Position numbers and translations under genes: made by a program
From: Larix sibirica
Taxonomy: Eukaryota > Streptophyta > Pinopsida > Pinales > Pinaceae
Reading direction: 5' to 3'
Assembly: GCA_004151065.3 (NCBI GenBank)
Contig: NWUY0300089868.1
Location: 1-11,272, forward strand
DNA: 11,272 nt
The notes under the pieces: model-generated
Databases searched by the model: none
Told to the model about the DNA's origin: nothing
Seen by the model: the letters and a program-made list of their open reading frames with translations, nothing else
Shown here: positions 8,510 to 11,272 of the stretch, piece after piece
How the letters are laid out: each line of letters begins with the position of its first letter
Position numbering within the stretch: the stretch's first letter is position 1

Positions 8510-8647
8510 TCCGCAGGTCGAACTCAGGGCCCATGCCCTGTGCATGGAACGAAGGTTCAACCAGTTGCAATTAAGGACAATATTCACGGCAACCTGCGCT
8601 CGAGAACCATGATTCATCGGAACGTGACCCAGGTGCCGAAGGTTTGA

Positions 8648-9020
8648 TGCTCGAGTCTGAGTATATGGGTTGGGAATGTCTGTAGTTTTTGTTTTGTTCC
8701 TGTCTTGTTTCTGTTTTAGTTAGTGTTTATGGAGCGGTTATGCTTAGTCTGCTGTAGCGAAATTATAAGTTGCGGCCTTAGAATGGTTCTGATAGTGTCT
8801 GTAGATCCTTTTTGTTGAGTCCATTGAATGGTTCTGGGAAAATATTTTTGTATTATGGAAAGTGGGGATGATAGATATGAGTTAAAGATGGTTAGGGAAA
8901 AAAACAGATACTGTATGCTTATCATCGGGCAGCTCTGCAGAAGTTTTCAGCAGTCTAGGCCATGAATGTTGTGTTTTCGTTTGTACTGAAGGCTCTTATA
9001 TAATATAATTTTCTTGCTTT
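8648..9020 (+). other. LINE 3' UTR
   Basis: T-rich non-coding sequence after the last open frame, ending in TATATAATATAATTTTCTTG just before the A-tail. The AT-rich end may act as the polyadenylation region and as the recognition end for reverse transcription. The region 8510-8647 is still open in the ORF3 frame and could belong to either. Confidence 0.6.
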
Positions 9021-9029
9021 AAAAAAAAA
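9021..9029 (+). other. LINE poly(A) tail
   Basis: A run of nine A residues directly precedes the right target-site duplication. Its last two bases may equally be the first two of the duplication. It marks the 3' end of the retrotransposed RNA and fixes the orientation of the element as plus. Confidence 0.9.
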
Positions 9030-9047
9030 GAGGGCATAAGTTAGAGT
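9028..9047. repeat. Right target-site duplication of the LINE
   Basis: This copy matches 1751-1770 at 18 of 20 bases, with differences at the 13th and 18th positions. It follows the A-tail without a gap, so it gives an exact right border for the element. Confidence 0.9.
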
Positions 9048-9576
9048 TTTTATTCTACCAAAATTACATAGGAGCTACGCTTAACCATACTTGTCTCTGT
9101 AAATACATAACCACAAACACAAACCTATGAATGGTATTGAAAACAATTAAATCCTTTCAACATACCAATTAATGCTACCCATTTTCACTAACCCAATAAA
9201 CCAAATTAATAATTATTTAACTTTTAATAAATCACTGATAGGCATAAAGATTGGGTCTGTTGATATGAAATGGATATTGTGTCGAGGAGTAGTTGCTCAT
9301 CACTAGGGTTTCCTTAGCCACTGCTTTGCTTGAACATTTATCTATTCGTTAATGCCACACAAATCCCTAGTCATCACTCAACTAGAACATCTAGTAAATT
9401 GTTTATGCCAAGACAGACATGGCTAAAGTAACACTCACATTTAGCCCTCATTTGCCACTGTTGGTTTACCCCCCACAATCTTGCCCGACTTAAACTTGTG
9501 TGGATGCTTGTAACTAGAGACCTGGAGTCGCGTTCCAAGGCCAAGTTTGTTGAGGGTTGGGAGAGTTTTGAAGCCT
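9048..9576. other. Right flank, no feature recognised
   Basis: AT-rich at first (to about 9240), then more balanced. No clear coding frame, RNA gene or repeat is visible. The last part, from about 9480, may be the leader or the N-terminal region of the gag-like pseudogene that follows, because one of its frames stays open into that pseudogene. Confidence 0.5.
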
Positions 9577-10926
9577 AAGTTGTGGTATTCAAGTTTTGTA
9601 GCTTCTCAAAGTTCTCACATGGGATCTATGTCAAATGAGGAGTTGTCCTCATTGGTTAAATCTGTTGATCCAACCAACATAAAGCACCCTCCACAAAAAT
9701 AGTTTGACAAAAGAGTATAATATATCCCTAATCTAGACCTTTCACCCACATAACCAAGGAGAAAGGCCCACATTTTGCATGACTATGCTTTAGTTGGAAA
9801 GTATGTAAGTCTTTGGCCTAGCCCTTGAGCAATCCACAAATGTTTTATAGACCAATGATAGTCAAAGGTTGGTAAGGTATATGGATTTTCCTTGGGAAGA
9901 GGCTTCTTTATATTTTTATTCAATGGCAAGAAGGAGAGAGACCTGATCTTTAGATGGGGTCCAAGGGAATGTTCCTCTCTCATTGGACTCTAGATTTTGA
10001 TTCATAAGTGGAGATTATTTTAGCTCTTGTGTGGGTTAGGTTGTTGCATCTGCTTATTTTCCTCTAAGATGATTCCACCCTTAAATATATCTTAGACAAG
10101 CTAGGTCACTTTATTGACAATTTTGAGCCAAAAGCAGGCCTCTTGTCTAGTGCCATAATTTCTATGGAAATGGACTTGAAGAAAGGTCTACCAGAGGAAA
10201 TAAAGCTCAATATGGTAGGATGGAGCTATCTACAAGCTCTTTATTATGAGTAGATCCCATTCAGGTGCAATTTATGTCATGAATGTGGACACTTTGCAAG
10301 GAAATGTCCAAGAGCCCAAGAAACTCATACCTATCTATGACAGTCTCAAAACTAAAGCAATGAAGCAAAGCATAACTCATTTAAGCAGACTTCCAAACAA
10401 CATAGGAATAAAAAGACCAATGGGCCACATGACATTAAACAAACTCAACTTGGCCCATCTACCAAAAATAGATAGAGACTCCTAAAGTTCCAAAGGATGG
10501 GGTTGAAATAGATCCCTCGATGACCCCTGCAGTGGAACCAGAGATCATGACAACAACAATTGAAAATATATTCAAGCAGAAGCGAGAGTGAGATCCCCCA
10601 CATAAAAGGAATTTGGATTAAATGAAAGGTGGCATAGGAAGAAAAAAAGGAAGATAAAGATGTGACAAAAGACTCAAAGGGCATAGAGGAAGATGAAGAA
10701 TCAGTAGAGGTGGATGTGGAGGAATTGAAGGCCCTTTGGACAACACCCCTAATTCAGCGCATACATTCACTAGAATCATCAAACTCTCTCTCTTTTACTG
10801 AAATGTTGAAGAAAGGTTCTCGTTCTTCTCCTCCACTCACAAGGGGAAGGAAATCCAGTTGAGAGCAAAGAGAGAAAAAAAAAGACAATAGCAAGTAAGT
10901 TGTTGGGTTATCAATGAACTCTTGAT
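9577..10926 (+). pseudogene. Second L1-type ORF1 (gag-like, DUF4283 plus CCHC knuckle), heavily broken
   Basis: A gag-like protein can be read from about 9577 or ATG 9628 (MSNEELSSLVKSVDPTNIKHP). A DUF4283-like core follows at about 9787-10060 (LVGKYVSLWP, GRGFFIFLFNGKKERDLIFR, VWVRLLHL). One base is lost at about 9970-9983; after that a single frame holds to about 10860. It contains the intact zinc knuckle C-x2-C-x4-H-x4-C at 10266-10307, reading IPFRCNLCHECGHFARKCP. It ends in an acidic region (EEDEESVEVDVEEL) and a basic end (LTRGRKSS). Stops include 9796, 10005, 10065, 10251, 10338 and 10353, with more between 10470 and 10640. It aligns by eye with ORF1 of the LINE in the same domain order but is clearly a different family. 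No endonuclease or reverse transcriptase follows in the window. Confidence 0.8.
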
Positions 10927-11272
10927 TCTATCATTTTTAAGGGGGGAAAGAGGTCTCCCAAAACAATAGTTATGTACTATTTCTGCATTTTATTATGTAA
11001 TCAGTTTGTCAGAATTTATACATGTGCTCAATAAGCATAAATAAAGAGTATTTGTAGGAATCATTGTTGGTTATCCATTTCTCTCTTGGAAGGGAGAATG
11101 CTAGATGTGCAAGATAGGTTTATTTTCATTGAAATTTTGGAATTTTGTTTTACTTTCAGCTGTTTGGAGTTCCAATAACCTCTTTATAAATAGATATCAG
11201 TAACAAGAAACAACACAAGAGATACCCAATAAGCTCCAACTTTATTATTATGGAAATGATTCTTTTGATGGG
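10927..11272. other. Right end, non-coding; possible polyadenylation signals
   Basis: No endonuclease start (WNIRG-like) or other coding frame is found after the gag-like pseudogene. The AT-rich stretch around 11028-11046 contains AATAAG and AAATAAAG, which resemble plant polyadenylation signals and could mark the end of the gag-like unit. Beyond that I see nothing definite. Confidence 0.45.

Larger units (their letters stand above)
1771..9027 (+). mobile_element. Near full-length, decayed plant L1-type LINE retrotransposon
   Basis: A non-LTR retrotransposon of about 7.26 kb on the plus strand. It is bounded by a 20-bp target-site duplication and ends in an A9 run. The order is: 5' UTR, ORF1 (gag-like domain and zinc knuckle), ORF2 (endonuclease, reverse transcriptase, zf-RVT, RNase H), an open tail, a possible third ORF, then a 3' UTR. 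No long terminal repeats are seen. The 5' end appears complete or nearly so, because a leader precedes the ORF1 start. About twenty stop codons and at least seven frameshifts mean it cannot act on its own. The two differences in 20 bp between the duplications also suggest an old insertion. It is less AT-rich than its flanks. This is longer than most plant L1 elements that I know, in part because of about 1.5 kb after RNase H. Confidence 0.93.

Noticed and set aside
9303-9315. CTAGGGTTTCCTT, an exact inverse match to 13 bases at 1818-1830 in the LINE leader
   Set aside because: The match is short, includes the common telo-box motif and has no similar surroundings, so chance is the simplest reading.
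1-11272. LTR retrotransposon, CRISPR array, tRNA or rRNA genes
   Set aside because: No long direct repeats bracket a gag-pol unit, the reverse transcriptase is of LINE type with an endonuclease before it, no spaced short repeats are present, and no complete tRNA or rRNA sequence was recognised.

Overview
The window looks like repeat-derived nuclear DNA from a seed plant. The AT-rich flanks hold no recognisable host gene. The centre is one long, decayed LINE of the plant L1 type with RNase H. The protein wording of the element (ORF1 with a DUF4283-like domain and a PFRCxxCHExGH zinc knuckle; ORF2 with the plant L1 order endonuclease, reverse transcriptase, zf-RVT, RNase H) reminds me of gymnosperm families. 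A conifer is therefore my best guess, but it cannot be proven from the sequence alone.

Layout. Bases 1-605 show nothing identifiable. Bases 606-1041 hold two tandem copies of a ~230-bp repeat, and 1086-1370 hold diverged repeats with ~230-bp spacing. The LINE runs from about 1771 to 9027. It is bracketed by a 20-bp target-site duplication (1751-1770 and 9028-9047, 18 of 20 identical) and ends in an A9 tail. Inside it are a short 5' UTR with a telo-box, then ORF1 (1931-3321). ORF2 follows (3322 to at least 7491), its start codon directly touching the ORF1 stop codon. After RNase H comes an open tail (7492-7830), then an unrecognised third reading frame (7796-8509, perhaps to 8647), and a 3' UTR with poly(A). 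Downstream, 9577-10926 is a second, unrelated-by-descent copy of an L1-type ORF1 (gag-like) in ruins. No endonuclease or reverse transcriptase follows it before the window ends.

How the parts would have worked. In the live ancestor, ORF1 would bind the element RNA. ORF2 would nick DNA (endonuclease), prime cDNA from the nick (reverse transcriptase) and remove RNA (RNase H). The target-site duplication and A-tail are the expected scars of that process. The copy here is dead: both ORFs carry about twenty nonsense codons and at least seven frameshifts. Many of the stops fit deamination of methylated CpG (TTGA from TCGA) or CHG (CTAG from CTGG) sites.

The most interesting point is the third open frame at the 3' end of the LINE. 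It codes for an unrecognised Lys/Glu-rich protein with a basic N-terminus, and plant L1 elements are usually described with two ORFs only.
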